Origin: Candidatus Geothermincola primus
GTDB taxonomy: Bacteria; Actinomycetota; Geothermincolia; Geothermincolales; Geothermincolaceae
Length of the DNA stretch: 50,432 nucleotides
Direction of reading: 5' to 3'
Assembly: GCA_015711725.1 (NCBI GenBank)
Contig: JACVIX010000004.1
Span: 1 to 50,432, forward strand
A model generated the notes under the pieces. The model saw only the letters and a program-made list of their open reading frames with translations. It was not told where the DNA came from and made no database searches. Of the stretch, positions 28,245-37,503 are shown in pieces. Within the stretch, counting starts at the first letter, position 1. Each line of letters begins with the position of its first letter. Made by a program: the position numbers and the translations under genes.

Positions 28245-29888
28245 ATGAGTAAACCAAGATCTAGGCCCATTTTTGACGAGGCGGACTTCCCGGTTAGCGT
28301 GGCGCGTTTGACCATCCTCTCCGGCACCGGCGTGGACGTAGGGGAACTCAAGGAAAAGCCTATCATTGGGGTGGCCAATTCCCATACCGAGATGAATCCG
28401 GGACATATGCACCTGCGCACTCTTGCGGAAAGGGTGAAGGAAGGAATACACGCGGCGGGCGGCATTCCCTTTGAATTCAACCTTCCCGCTCCCTGCGATG
28501 GCCTTACCGAGGGTCACGAGGGAATGCGCTACGTCCTGCCTCATAGAGAGCTCATCGCGGATTTGGTGGAGACCCATGCCCGCTGCATGCTCTTCGATGG
28601 CTTGGTGCTTATCTCCAGCTGCGACAAGATTAACCCGGGGATGATCATGGCGGCGGCTCGCTTGGATATACCGGCGATCTTTCTGCCCGGGGGCCCCAAT
28701 TCCTTTCATATCAGGTTTACTCCAGGGATGAAAGGAAGCATCTTCCATCAGGATTATACCGATCTGCTGGACAAGATGGCCTGCGCCACCTGCGCAACCA
28801 GCGGCGCCTGCGAGCTGATGGGCACCGCCAATACCTTCCAGTGTTTAGTGGAGGCGCTAGGGTTGGCGCTGCCGGGATCAGCCAACGTCCCTGCCTTCCA
28901 CGCGGAGAAACTCCGTTTGGCTCGCAGAACCGGCATGCGTATCGTGGAGATGGTTCAGGAAGATTTAACGGCTCGTAAAATATTGAACATGCGCTCTATC
29001 GAAAACGCGCTGATGGTGGATTTGGCAATCGGGGGTTCCACCAATTCCGCCTTGCATCTTCCCGCCATCGCGCATTCCCTGGGGCAAGAACTTCCTCTCT
29101 CCCGTTTTAACCAATTCAATCGCAAAATACCGACACTCTGCGCCATCAACCCTAATGGTCCTCACGGGATACTAGACCTCTACCGGGCGGGAGGGGTGAT
29201 GGCGGTGATGAAGGTCCTTGAGAATAACCTGCACCTCGATGCCATCAACGTGAGCGGAAAAACCCTGAGGGAGACCTTGAGTGAGGAGCAGGTGAGGGAC
29301 GCGGAAGTGATCAGGCCTCGGGAAAATCCCTACTATCCCGAGGGCGGGACGGTGATACTCTATGGCAATCTGGCGCCCGAGGGAGCGGTGGTGAAACAGT
29401 CCGCGGTCTCCCCGGATATGTTGGTGTTCAGCGGCCCCGCGCGGGTGTTCGACGCGGAGTCCCACTGTCTTGCCGCTCTGCGTGAGGGGAAGTTAAGGGA
29501 GGAAGAGGTGGTGGTGATACGTTACGAGGGACCTAAGGGGGGGCCAGGCATGCCCGAGACTCTGGCGGTCACCATGGGCCTAGATCTTCATGGATTCAAG
29601 CGGGTGGCGCTCATCACCGATGGCCGTTTTTCTGGCGCTACCTCCGGGCCCTGTGTCGGGCATGTCTCTCCCGAGGCTTATGTGGGAGGCCCCATCGCGG
29701 CTCTGCGTGATGGGGATAAGGTATCCATAGACATACCCGCTCGCAAGCTGGAGGTAAGGCTCTCCGAGGAGGAGATATCCGGGCGATTGCGGGATTGGGA
29801 ACCTCAGCGACGGGAGATTCCACCGGGGTATATGAGCAGGTACGTGCGGATGGTGAGTTCCGCCGCCAGGGGGGCGGTATTGGAATGA
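28245..29888 (+). CDS. IlvD/Edd-family dehydratase
   Basis: The product has 547 residues. Fe-S ligands are visible in ISSCDKINPGMIM and in ATSGACELMGTANTF. The first loop reads NSHTEMNPGHMHL, the PGH form seen in E. coli-type [4Fe-4S] dihydroxy-acid dehydratase rather than the PCN form of [2Fe-2S] enzymes. AIGGSTNSALHL, APEGAVVK and TDGRFSGATSGPCVGHVSPEA are standard family motifs. The enzyme dehydrates a 2,3-dihydroxy acid. In valine and isoleucine synthesis this would be IlvD, but no other branched-chain gene is near and an SDR follows 43 bases later, so a sugar-acid dehydratase remains possible. Confidence 0.88.
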   Translation: MSKPRSRPIFDEADFPVSVARLTILSGTGVDVGELKEKPIIGVANSHTEMNPGHMHLRTLAERVKEGIHAAGGIPFEFNLPAPCDGLTEGHEGMRYVLPHRELIADLVETHARCMLFDGLVLISSCDKINPGMIMAAARLDIPAIFLPGGPNSFHIRFTPGMKGSIFHQDYTDLLDKMACATCATSGACELMGTANTFQCLVEALGLALPGSANVPAFHAEKLRLARRTGMRIVEMVQEDLTARKILNMRSIENALMVDLAIGGSTNSALHLPAIAHSLGQELPLSRFNQFNRKIPTLCAINPNGPHGILDLYRAGGVMAVMKVLENNLHLDAINVSGKTLRETLSEEQVRDAEVIRPRENPYYPEGGTVILYGNLAPEGAVVKQSAVSPDMLVFSGPARVFDAESHCLAALREGKLREEEVVVIRYEGPKGGPGMPETLAVTMGLDLHGFKRVALITDGRFSGATSGPCVGHVSPEAYVGGPIAALRDGDKVSIDIPARKLEVRLSEEEISGRLRDWEPQRREIPPGYMSRYVRMVSSAARGAVLE

Positions 29889-29931
29889 TGTTCATTTTTG
29901 GTAAGTAGAGAGGATATACGGAGGGTATGTG

Positions 29932-30684
29932 ATGAGTATTACTTTGAGAGGAAGCAACGCTATCGTGACCGGTTCATCCCGGGGAATAGGCCGGGCTATC
30001 GCGCTTGAGCTGGCTCGCAGGGGAGCCAATGTGGTGGTCTGCTGCCAGAGCCGGGTGGATGCCGCTCTTGAAGTGAAAGAGGAATGCGAGGCTATGGGCG
30101 TGCGCGCTCTGGTGGTCCAATCCGACCTAGCCACGGAGGAAGGATGCCGACTGGTGGCGGATCGCTGCGTGAAGGAGCTGGGCGGGGTGGACGTGTTGGT
30201 GAACAATGCGGGAATAGGGCAGTTCGCCCCCGTCCATCAACTGGAGAGCGAGGCAATAGAGAGAACCCTGCGAGTGAACCTCTTCAGCTATATTTATATG
30301 TCCAAGTACGCGGTGGGCGACATGATAGAGCGCCAGGTTCCCGGATGCGTGATCAATATCTCCTCGGTGGTATCCATGATCGGCGCGTCGGGGATGAGCG
30401 TCTATGCCGCCTCCAAAGGAGCCATCACCGGTTTCACCGTTTGCCTGGCCCGGGAAGTGGCCCGTTATGGCATCAGGGTGAACGCCATCGCCCCGGGTTA
30501 CGTGGAGACGGAATTGATTGCCCCCTTCCCCGATGACTATCGGGCTAAGGTAATCAAGCGCATCCCCATGCGCCGTTTTGGAGAGCCTAATGAGATCGCC
30601 CGCGCCATCCCCTTCTTGGTGGAGGACGCCACCTATATGACCGGTCAGACCTTGGTCATCGACGGGGGAATTCTTATCGAATAA
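29932..30684 (+). CDS. Short-chain dehydrogenase/reductase (FabG-like)
   Basis: The product has 250 residues, classical SDR. The cofactor motif is TGSSRGIGRAIA, then NNAGIGQF. The catalytic Ser is in INISSVVSM, Tyr and Lys are in YAASKGA, and the C-terminal IAPGYVETE and TGQTLVIDGG are typical of FabG-like oxidoreductases. The ATG at 29932 has GGAGGG six bases upstream; a GTG one codon before is less likely. It follows the IlvD/Edd dehydratase by 43 bases and is probably cotranscribed. A dehydratase plus SDR pair could handle a sugar acid or a 3-hydroxyacyl substrate. The substrate is not deducible. Confidence 0.9.
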   Translation: MSITLRGSNAIVTGSSRGIGRAIALELARRGANVVVCCQSRVDAALEVKEECEAMGVRALVVQSDLATEEGCRLVADRCVKELGGVDVLVNNAGIGQFAPVHQLESEAIERTLRVNLFSYIYMSKYAVGDMIERQVPGCVINISSVVSMIGASGMSVYAASKGAITGFTVCLAREVARYGIRVNAIAPGYVETELIAPFPDDYRAKVIKRIPMRRFGEPNEIARAIPFLVEDATYMTGQTLVIDGGILIE

Positions 30685-30924
30685 GTTTTAACGGATAAGC
30701 GACTTTTCCCATGGCGCTTCGGGTGAAGATTGTTCATACTTAAGTGGGAAGAAAGCCTTGAAGTTCGCGGATAAGGGAAAGAGACAAATCAGGTCGTCGC
30801 TCAAGTGTTTTCGTGAAAAGGAAGGGCGTTTATCCCGCGGATATCCATTCACGAACTCGGGGATATCTCTATTGTCTGAGATCGCTTTGGTGTCATTGGT
30901 AAATTCCCAATAGACTTCCCGATA

Positions 30925-30945
30925 TAATTAACATTATGTTAATTA
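30925..30945. promoter_or_regulatory. Perfect 9-base-arm palindrome TAATTAACA-TTA-TGTTAATTA
   Basis: It lies between two convergent genes, six bases beyond the stop of the AttH-like gene. It is all A/T apart from one C and one G, so it would make a weak terminator. The ACA-N3-TGT core is shared with the palindromes at 1302, 23026, 34242 and 49486. Confidence 0.45.
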
Positions 30946-30950
30946 ATGCC

Positions 30951-32021
30951 TTACCTTAGAGCCACCATCTCGTGCAGGGTTCTGCCTTCTCGTTGATAGG
31001 TCTTGCCCTCATGTTCCACCTCCAGCTTGTAGTCGGAGCTGAAGCGAAACCAGCCCGGCCTGGCGATAAATTTATTAATGAACCACTTTAGAACGGGGTG
31101 GAAATCTTTAATCAGATCGTCGGCGTCGATGATATCCCTTACCTTAAGCTCCAATTTCACATTGCCCGGCACTTCCATCCTCAGCCATGAGGGATACTCT
31201 CGGTTGGCCCGGGGATGAAACACGGGGGGGCCTTCGGTTAATCTCATCTCTCCGGTGGAGAGAATGACCTCCCCTCGGTGTGCCAACATCAAAGGTTTGG
31301 AACATTCCTGGCCAAAGCGTCGGGTGGTCTTTACGTACGCGTAGAGCAGGGTGAAGTCCTCGGCGTAAAGTCTTCCCCAGTACCAGCTGGAGACCACTTT
31401 TCTCATGTCCGATACCGTTCCCCAGTTATGATCGGAGTAACCGATGCCCTTGGCCTGGATAACCTGTTCACCGATCCTGACCGTGCCCTCCACCCGAGCT
31501 CGGGGAATCGGAACCACCCAGGCAAAATATCCCAGGTCCCCGTAGATGGTCTTTCCACCGCCAGGTTTCCAGCCGGGAATCTCGCTATGATAGGTTAAAT
31601 TAAATTCCAGGTCCCCTTCGGCTAGGTGGAAATAGTGGCGGGGGAGGTCATCTCCGCTTGACCAATCCACATAGCCGTGATTGTGGCCAATCCAAACGTC
31701 GCATTTTTCCTGGGAAGCTCGCACCTCCGACTGCGGGTATTCTTTTATCTCCGAAAGCTTTTCCCCCGAGGGGGTATATACATGGAGTTCCACCCCGGGT
31801 TTGCGTTTGATCAGCTCGGAAGTCTGCAGAAAGCCCACAACCACGTACCCCCCTTCCAGGTGGGCGTCGAAGTACCAGTGTTCGAAATAATGCCTACCTC
31901 CTACCAGATGGATGGCGTTCTCTTCCGGGTTTAAAGGATATATGACGTCGTCTCGTTCGCCTGGACCATTCCACTCCTCCACGATTTTGTCCCGAAACAG
32001 ACCTTTTTTGCCCTTCTCCAT
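30951..32021 (-). CDS. AttH/CrtC-like double-lipocalin protein
   Basis: The product has 356 residues and no signal peptide. YFEHWYFDAHLEGGYVVVGF near residue 45 matches the WWYFDA motif of the AttH/CrtC clan. GIGYSDHNWGTVSD at about 195 matches its GxGYxDHNWG signature, which holds the acidic and His residues used by carotenoid 1,2-hydratase. The rest alternates beta strands, as in the tandem lipocalin fold. Relatives include carotenoid hydratases, Diels-Alderase-like enzymes and hydroxysteroid-related proteins. No carotenoid or terpenoid genes are adjacent, so a hydratase on an isoprenoid or lipid is only a guess. AAGGAGG lies seven bases before the ATG. Confidence 0.7.
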   Translation of the reverse strand: MEKGKKGLFRDKIVEEWNGPGERDDVIYPLNPEENAIHLVGGRHYFEHWYFDAHLEGGYVVVGFLQTSELIKRKPGVELHVYTPSGEKLSEIKEYPQSEVRASQEKCDVWIGHNHGYVDWSSGDDLPRHYFHLAEGDLEFNLTYHSEIPGWKPGGGKTIYGDLGYFAWVVPIPRARVEGTVRIGEQVIQAKGIGYSDHNWGTVSDMRKVVSSWYWGRLYAEDFTLLYAYVKTTRRFGQECSKPLMLAHRGEVILSTGEMRLTEGPPVFHPRANREYPSWLRMEVPGNVKLELKVRDIIDADDLIKDFHPVLKWFINKFIARPGWFRFSSDYKLEVEHEGKTYQREGRTLHEMVALR

Positions 32022-32403
32022 GGACGACCTCCTTATTTCAGGGAATTGATTTGAGCCACGGCCTCTATATCGATTAGCCTATATGATAATACCCGCTAAA
32101 AGCCGCAGCTTTCTAGTTGGGCCGTCTATCACGCCTGAATTTTTATCTCTTTAACTCGGACCGATAAGAAGGTATGAGTTATGGCGTCTTTTCTTTCCGA
32201 CTAAGGAGCGGTCCCGCTGGTTGATAGATTAGGTTGCGATGGTTATTTTCCTTCCTTCTCCATGCCGAGCCCTCGTCGCTTTTAAATTCCGGTCCGAGTC
32301 GCTTCGTGGAGAGAATGCCCGTCTTGATAAAAGAGCGGGAAGTCGCCGGGGCAAAAAAGCAGATACTTCCCTTCTAAGCTTTCAGGCAATGAGACCGCCG
32401 GTG
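32022..32403. other. Gap between AttH-like and esterase genes
   Basis: About 380 bases with no gene. Its right end carries the probable terminator of the esterase (see 32327-32371). The rest should hold the promoter of the AttH-like gene, though no clear boxes were recognised. Confidence 0.35.
32327..32371 (-). terminator. Possible terminator of the carboxylesterase gene
   Basis: On the minus strand GGGAAGT pairs with ACTTCCC across a 21-base loop and is followed by GCTCTTTTATC. It lies about 33 bases after the esterase stop. The loop is long, so the assignment is moderate. Confidence 0.35.
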
Positions 32404-34002
32404 TTACTCGCCGCGTAGCAGTTTTTCGGCGATGGTATATATCTGCGTGAACAGACCAGATTTGGCGATTACCGCGTCCCCTAGTTCCATATACTGGTCG
32501 CTGGCGCTTTCGTACGCTGGCCAAGTGGGTAGACCTTCGCCACTAGGAACGCCGTTGGCGGCGAAGCTGGTCCAGTATTTCATAATAGCCTGGGAAAGCG
32601 CCTTGTCTTTCTCGTTGGGCACATAATTCTGGATGTTAAGGTTGCCGAAGACAAAAGGTATCTCCAATCCATGGAACGAACCTAGGTGCTTCACAAGGGG
32701 GTTGTCGATAGTCTTGGTGAACTGGTAAAGGTATGCCTTGGACTTCTTTGTGGCCATGGAAGCCGCCGCGAATTTAGCTTGGGAGGCGAAACCAACTTGG
32801 GTTATCAGCTTTATCAATGCGGGCTTGACCTGATCGGGGGTTTGAGCGGGGAAGAGAGCCATTATATCGCTGGCGTGCCTGCCATAGGCGAAACCGAGGA
32901 AGAGGTTGTACTGGTCCAGGGTGATCTCGGGAGCGAAGATGGTGCCCTCGTCGGCGTTGAAGCCCACCAGCAATGGCACATCCTGCTGGCTACCCTCGGC
33001 GAAGAGGGCGGCTGGGTCTTTATGGAGAAACCAGCCATCTATCACCGGGCTCCAAGTGAGACCACCGTAAGCATTTTTACCTAGCTCCTTTCCCGCTTTG
33101 ATCAGTTCCTCTGGGGTCTTGGAGCGCAGGGCGTCTAGCGTATCCGGCCGTTTAGAGCAACCTAGAGCATCTGCCAACTGGATGCCGGTCTTTTCCGCGT
33201 CCTTTAGGGTACGCACCGTGCTGGTAGGAATGGTGCGACTGGAATAAGGACCGCTCTCGGATATGACACGGTGGAAGAGTCCATTGGCCAAGGAACTGAC
33301 CATCAGGTCACATACGCTGATTCCACCCGCGGATTCGCCGAAAATAGTCACCCGGTTCTTATCCCCCCCGAAAGCCTCGATGTTCCTTTGCACCCATTTA
33401 AGCGCCTCGATCTGGTCCAGCATCCCGTAATTGCCCGAGGAGTGGTTGGGGGATTCCTCCGTGAGCAAGGGATGAGCCAGGAAACCCAGGGGCCCCAACC
33501 GGTAGTTGATGGTCACCACCACCACGCCCATCTCAGCGAGTTTTTGCCCGTCATAGATGGGTTGAGAGCCTGAGCCGTTTTCGAAGCCTCCACCGTGGAT
33601 CCACACCATCACCGGCAATCTTTCCCCGGAGTTCTTGGCGGGTGTCCATACGTTGAGGTAGAGGCAGTCCTCGCTAGTCTTGCCCACCGAGCCACCGGAT
33701 ATTAGCCTAACTTCCTGCTGTGGGCATGACGGCCCGAATTCTGTGCAAGCGCGAGTTTCTTTCCAAGGGGTAACCGGTTGGGGCTCCTTCCAGCGCAGCT
33801 CACCCAGCGGTGGGGCTGCGTAGGGGATGCCTTTGAATGACCAGATATCTTGGTTGAGCACGCCGCTTATCGGCCCGCTATCCAGTTGAACCACCTCCAG
33901 GGTGGTCACGGTGGTCTTCGCACAACCCCCCAGTGGAGTCAGGGAGAGGATCAATAGGAAAGCGAATATTGTCCAGGCGACCAGTCTCTTCATCATGCTC
34001 AT
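32404..34002 (-). CDS. Type-B carboxylesterase, lipoprotein
   Basis: The product has 532 residues. A signal peptide with lipobox LGGC (about residues 24-27) predicts a lipid-anchored protein on the outside of the membrane. SFKGIPYAAPPLGELRW, SEDCLYLNVWTP and the oxyanion motif WIHGGGF are standard. The nucleophile is in TIFGESAGG. The acid (Glu in NADEGTIF) and His (LGSFHGLEIPFVFG) complete the triad of the p-nitrobenzyl esterase/cholinesterase family. Start 34002 follows GGAGGTTCCC; a TTG four codons upstream overlaps that site and is rejected. It hydrolyses carboxylic esters; natural substrates are unknown. Confidence 0.92.
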   Translation of the reverse strand: MSMMKRLVAWTIFAFLLILSLTPLGGCAKTTVTTLEVVQLDSGPISGVLNQDIWSFKGIPYAAPPLGELRWKEPQPVTPWKETRACTEFGPSCPQQEVRLISGGSVGKTSEDCLYLNVWTPAKNSGERLPVMVWIHGGGFENGSGSQPIYDGQKLAEMGVVVVTINYRLGPLGFLAHPLLTEESPNHSSGNYGMLDQIEALKWVQRNIEAFGGDKNRVTIFGESAGGISVCDLMVSSLANGLFHRVISESGPYSSRTIPTSTVRTLKDAEKTGIQLADALGCSKRPDTLDALRSKTPEELIKAGKELGKNAYGGLTWSPVIDGWFLHKDPAALFAEGSQQDVPLLVGFNADEGTIFAPEITLDQYNLFLGFAYGRHASDIMALFPAQTPDQVKPALIKLITQVGFASQAKFAAASMATKKSKAYLYQFTKTIDNPLVKHLGSFHGLEIPFVFGNLNIQNYVPNEKDKALSQAIMKYWTSFAANGVPSGEGLPTWPAYESASDQYMELGDAVIAKSGLFTQIYTIAEKLLRGE

Positions 34003-34424
34003 GGGAACCTCCAACGCTCATCTATCCAATAGCCATCTCTAGGTGCATTGTATCACAAGAGGACGCCAATATAAGGAAAGAAGTTAACCATAAGGAGAGG
34101 AACCTCGGGGTTAGGCGCTGGAGGGAAAAAGTCGTTGTGGGTCCAATTTGATTCGCGAAATGATATAAAAGACGTAAATATAGTCCATGTCGTATGGGTA
34201 AGGAATCAGTCGCAAGCTATATACCATTCCCCGAGGATATTTTTACAATATGTAAATATTAGACGAGCATGTGGCGCGCAAGATTGGATGGAATTTTGGA
34301 AAAAAATGATAACACGCCATCTTCAGGCTTTTTGGAACAGGGAAAACCCTTGGGCCTCTCGCCTCAGGTAAATCTGTTGACTCTGCTTTAGGACAAATAT
34401 TTATGCCATGATGCCTTATTGCTT
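34003..34424. other. Divergent gap with a palindrome
   Basis: About 420 AT-rich bases without a gene, between the esterase and the tRNA thiolase. It holds TTTACA-ATA-TGTAAA (34242-34256), a candidate operator. Confidence 0.4.
34242..34256. promoter_or_regulatory. Palindrome TTTACA-ATA-TGTAAA
   Basis: Perfect 6-base arms in the divergent region between the esterase and the tRNA thiolase, 180-240 bases from either start. It is one of several sites with an ACA-N3-TGT core in this window. Confidence 0.4.
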
Positions 34425-34430
34425 TATAAT
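34425..34430 (+). promoter_or_regulatory. Consensus -10 box of a leaderless transcript
   Basis: TATAAT ends six bases before the ATG at 34437, so transcription would start at or next to the A of the start codon. No Shine-Dalgarno sequence precedes the gene. No -35 box was seen at the usual distance. Confidence 0.6.
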
Positions 34431-34436
34431 ATGCTC

Positions 34437-35372
34437 ATGAGCGCTTTTGACGATTCCTACATAATGGCAAAGTGCAAGTCTTGCAACGCGTATACCGAGG
34501 TCATCCGCATTCCTGAATTCAATCTGAAGGCCTGCCCTTCCTGTTTCCAGAGAATCTATGAACGCCGAGTGCGTCGGGTTTTGGAAAGATATTCCATGAC
34601 TAAAGGGGTAGAAAAAGTGGCGGTGGCCCTCTCCGGAGGAAAGGACTCCGCGGCTCTCCTTGCCGCTATGCAACGCTTAGGCTGGGTAATGGGCTTCCAG
34701 GTGGTTGCCCTGCATTTTCATTTGAACATGGGCGATTACTCCCAGCGCAATCTGGAGGAGGTGGAGAAACTCTCCGAGCGGCTGGGGGTAGAACTCCGGG
34801 TTGCTCGAGTCGGAGATTTAGGACTGAGGGTACGACGAGTAAAGGGGTGGACTCCCTGTGCGGTTTGCGGTGCTATTAAAAGAGCTCTATTTAACCGGGA
34901 GGCTAGGAAGCTGGGGGCTCAGGCTGTTGCCACTGCTCACACTTTGGAGGACGCGCTTCTTTTTACCCTTAAGAATCTGCTCTCCAGGCATTATGTCTTT
35001 CCCCGACCAGTGTTGCCTTCCCAAGGGGACCTAATCATGAAGATAAAGCCGTTGATGTACACGCCGGAACGGCTCAACGCCATCTATTGCCGCGAGAAAG
35101 GAATAGAGGTATTTGCGGAAAAGTGCCCATTCTGGTCGCCCAAGCCCCACCGGTTGAAAGAGGTATTCGACCACTTGGAGCACATCATGCCCTCGGGGAA
35201 GCTGCAGTTGCTTCTCTCTTTGCAAGAGGCCCTTCCTTCCGCTGATGAGGCGGCTTGGGAGAATAGGTTGCACAGCTGTTCCAGTTGCGGTGAGACCTCT
35301 ACCCAACCTCAATGCGCTCTCTGTCGCCTACGAGAATGGTTCGCTAAGGAGGATATCGAAAGTAGCCTCTAA
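34437..35372 (+). CDS. TtuA/TtcA-like tRNA thiolation enzyme
   Basis: The product has 311 residues. An N-terminal zinc finger (CKSCNAYTE..., CPSC) and a C-terminal one (CSSCGETSTQPQCALC) flank a PP-loop ATPase domain with VALSGGKDSAALLAAM. The PCAVCG pair and a later EKCPFW Cys are the three ligands for the [4Fe-4S] cluster used in non-redox sulfur transfer. This layout is that of TtuA, which thiolates U54 of tRNA in thermophiles; TtcA (C32) lacks the paired zinc fingers. The ATG at 34437 is chosen because a TATAAT lies six bases upstream; codons at 34419 and 34431 overlap the promoter. The modified base is inferred only from family. Confidence 0.85.
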   Translation: MSAFDDSYIMAKCKSCNAYTEVIRIPEFNLKACPSCFQRIYERRVRRVLERYSMTKGVEKVAVALSGGKDSAALLAAMQRLGWVMGFQVVALHFHLNMGDYSQRNLEEVEKLSERLGVELRVARVGDLGLRVRRVKGWTPCAVCGAIKRALFNREARKLGAQAVATAHTLEDALLFTLKNLLSRHYVFPRPVLPSQGDLIMKIKPLMYTPERLNAIYCREKGIEVFAEKCPFWSPKPHRLKEVFDHLEHIMPSGKLQLLLSLQEALPSADEAAWENRLHSCSSCGETSTQPQCALCRLREWFAKEDIESSL

Positions 35373-35609
35373 GGCCGAGAGCATCGCCTTGATTCTGATA
35401 GCTGATTATATTGAGCTTTTGATATACCGAGAAGCGCATGAAGGGAACATGGCTCGCTTAAAGGCAGTTGAGCGGGGTATTGCTTGGAGACAATCGGAGG
35501 CAAGAGAAAATGCGCTGTGCCTATCCTCATCCAAGTTCGCCCATTCTGTGATAGTATAGATTTGGATTCGAGCGGTGGTGCTTACATGATTCAATAGGGA
35601 GCGGCGGGG

Positions 35610-36833
35610 ATGAGCACTATCGGAAAAAAGATGGCGAGAGGAATTCTGGGCTCTTTGGCAAGCCTTGGCGCTTTCGCCGCCTATCGTTTTCTCTCCACTC
35701 CACCCCCTCAGGAGCATCATAATATCCAGGAAGGTCTAGATGTGAATTTGGAATCCGTCTACACCATGGACGGCATGATTCTCAGGCTAAAAAGGTATAT
35801 ACGGATGGGCGCCCCGCCAGTAATCCTCGCCCATGGTTTCCACGGAAACGGAATGGAGTTTGATCTGCCCCGCAGAGGTCGCAACCTGGCGGTGTTCCTC
35901 GCCAAAAATGGCTATGACATTTGGATAGCCAACTTCCGCGGTTGCGGGAGGTATCCTTGGTTGAGCCAGGGAGGGAGCTGGAGACACTCCCTAGACCACC
36001 TTGCCGCGCTGGATGTGCCCGCTCTGGTGGAAGGGGTGACCGAGATTACGGGGCGTAAACCGGTGTGGATCGGCCATAGCATGGGCGGCACGCTGCTCTA
36101 TATGTACTTACAGGGTGTAATGATGTTATCCGAAAACGGCGACTTGAGAGTGGTTACCGATCCGGAACTGGCGCGGGTTCGCAATCGTTCTATCCTGGGA
36201 GGGGTTACCATTGCCAGCCCCGCCGCTTTCCACTTGGAAGGAGAGGGTTGGGTGGGCAGGCTTTCCCTCCTGCCCCTCTTCCGCTTCAACCTGGAGCTGT
36301 TGAACAAGTACATGCGCTGGCTAGATGCCTTTTATCCTCGCCTCCCTTTAGGCCTGGCTATCAGTGGGTTCTTCGCCCAACATCCCCGTCTGGGCAGAAT
36401 GGCGGCCATGAGCCCCCTCTCCGAGGTTATTTACCGGCGAGGGAACGTGGACGCCGATACTGCCTTTTCGCTTATTAAGTGGGCGGGGGATAATGTCTCC
36501 AACCGCATGTTTATTCAATTGACCGACGCTCTGCTAAATGGAGAGTTGATGGACTATCACCGGGTTTATAGTTACACCGCCAATATGGATCGGGTGAACG
36601 CGCCACTTTTCTTCGTCACTGGCGGTGAGGATTTCGCGGGTCCGAACAATATCTACGAACATGCGTATTGTAAAGTGTCCAGCGAGATGAAGCGATTTGA
36701 ATGTTTTCCTGGTTATGGACATACCGACCTGGTTATGGGCAAGTGGGCGGAGAGAGATGTCTATCCTTCTATCCTGGAATGGACGGAAAAGATTATTTCC
36801 CTAGAAGACCCGCCAGCCGGTATACCGCTTTGA
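35610..36833 (+). CDS. Alpha/beta hydrolase, lipase-like
   Basis: The product has 407 residues. A short hydrophobic N-terminus (about 11-28) may anchor it to the membrane. Catalytic features are LAHGFHGNG (oxyanion region), ANFRGCGRY, WIGHSMGGTLLYMY (nucleophile Ser), an Asp in VTGGEDFAGP and His in GYGHTDLVMG near the end. The domain between Ser and Asp is a large helical lid of about 130 residues, as in eukaryotic-type acid lipases and PHA-type hydrolases. The likely substrate is a lipid ester. GGGAG lies 12 bases before the ATG. Its 3' end overlaps the convergent VOC gene by 41 bases. Confidence 0.85.
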   Translation: MSTIGKKMARGILGSLASLGAFAAYRFLSTPPPQEHHNIQEGLDVNLESVYTMDGMILRLKRYIRMGAPPVILAHGFHGNGMEFDLPRRGRNLAVFLAKNGYDIWIANFRGCGRYPWLSQGGSWRHSLDHLAALDVPALVEGVTEITGRKPVWIGHSMGGTLLYMYLQGVMMLSENGDLRVVTDPELARVRNRSILGGVTIASPAAFHLEGEGWVGRLSLLPLFRFNLELLNKYMRWLDAFYPRLPLGLAISGFFAQHPRLGRMAAMSPLSEVIYRRGNVDADTAFSLIKWAGDNVSNRMFIQLTDALLNGELMDYHRVYSYTANMDRVNAPLFFVTGGEDFAGPNNIYEHAYCKVSSEMKRFECFPGYGHTDLVMGKWAERDVYPSILEWTEKIISLEDPPAGIPL

Positions 36834-37335
36834 CCAGGGGTGGCCACATTTTCACCGGGATCCCTAAAAAGCTGGACTGGATGTACTCCAAAATCACGCC
36901 ACCCTTTTGCGCCGTGTCCAGGTAAGCGTAATGAATGGTGCTGCCCAGCTGTCGGGCTGATCCCCTTTCCAGCACCTCTATCCCTCTCTCCTTACATGCC
37001 TTGAGTCTCTCCTCCATGTTGTATACGAAGAAGCCCAAGTGATGGAGTCCTTCATTGCCCGCCTCCAAAAATTCCTGGTGGATGGTCTGTCCCTCTTCCA
37101 CCTGAATCAACTCGAATTGCACTCCTCCAGCATAAGCCAGAGCGATCTTTATCTTGGGGGAGATCTCGCAACCCCGGACCTCGCAATGGAAGGGCTCAAA
37201 ATCAAAGAGCATCCAAGGGCCTATACCGAAAGTGCTATGATAAAAGTCTATCGCTTGGTTTAGATCCTTGACCACTATTCCTACCTGGGAGAGTTTTTTC
37301 ACTTTGATGGGGTCCCGGTTTCTTTTTCGGAACAT
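36793..37335 (-). CDS. VOC-superfamily protein (glyoxalase / methylmalonyl-CoA epimerase-like)
   Basis: The product has 180 residues. Two beta-alpha-beta-beta-beta modules are visible: VKKLSQVGIVVKDLNQAIDFY ... GVQFELIQVEEG, and GLHHLGFFVYNMEERLKACKERG ... GGVILEYIQSS. Possible metal ligands are Glu in FELIQ, His in LHHLGF and Glu in ILEYIQ. This arrangement is shared by glyoxalase I and methylmalonyl-CoA epimerase. AAGGAGG lies four bases before the ATG. The gene runs against the alpha/beta hydrolase and overlaps its last 41 bases. The C-terminal 25 residues are an additional amphipathic helix. Confidence 0.8.
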   Translation of the reverse strand: MFRKRNRDPIKVKKLSQVGIVVKDLNQAIDFYHSTFGIGPWMLFDFEPFHCEVRGCEISPKIKIALAYAGGVQFELIQVEEGQTIHQEFLEAGNEGLHHLGFFVYNMEERLKACKERGIEVLERGSARQLGSTIHYAYLDTAQKGGVILEYIQSSFLGIPVKMWPPLVKAVYRLAGLLGK

Positions 37336-37503
37336 AGTACCTCCTTTCCTCTGTTGGGTCGAAGCAACCTTGCAAGCGAATACGTTGATATGATATGAAT
37401 CTTTACTTATTGTAACATTCTCATTCTATTGGCGCATTGAAAGCGACCACGACTGCGCCCTGGCTATTCTCTTCGAGGACGTTAGAGCTTGAAATTGTTA
37501 CGC

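Noticed and set aside
28245-29888. Loss of the first Fe-S cysteine in the IlvD/Edd dehydratase
   Set aside because: The PGH form of this loop occurs in ordinary [4Fe-4S] enzymes such as E. coli IlvD, so it is not unusual.
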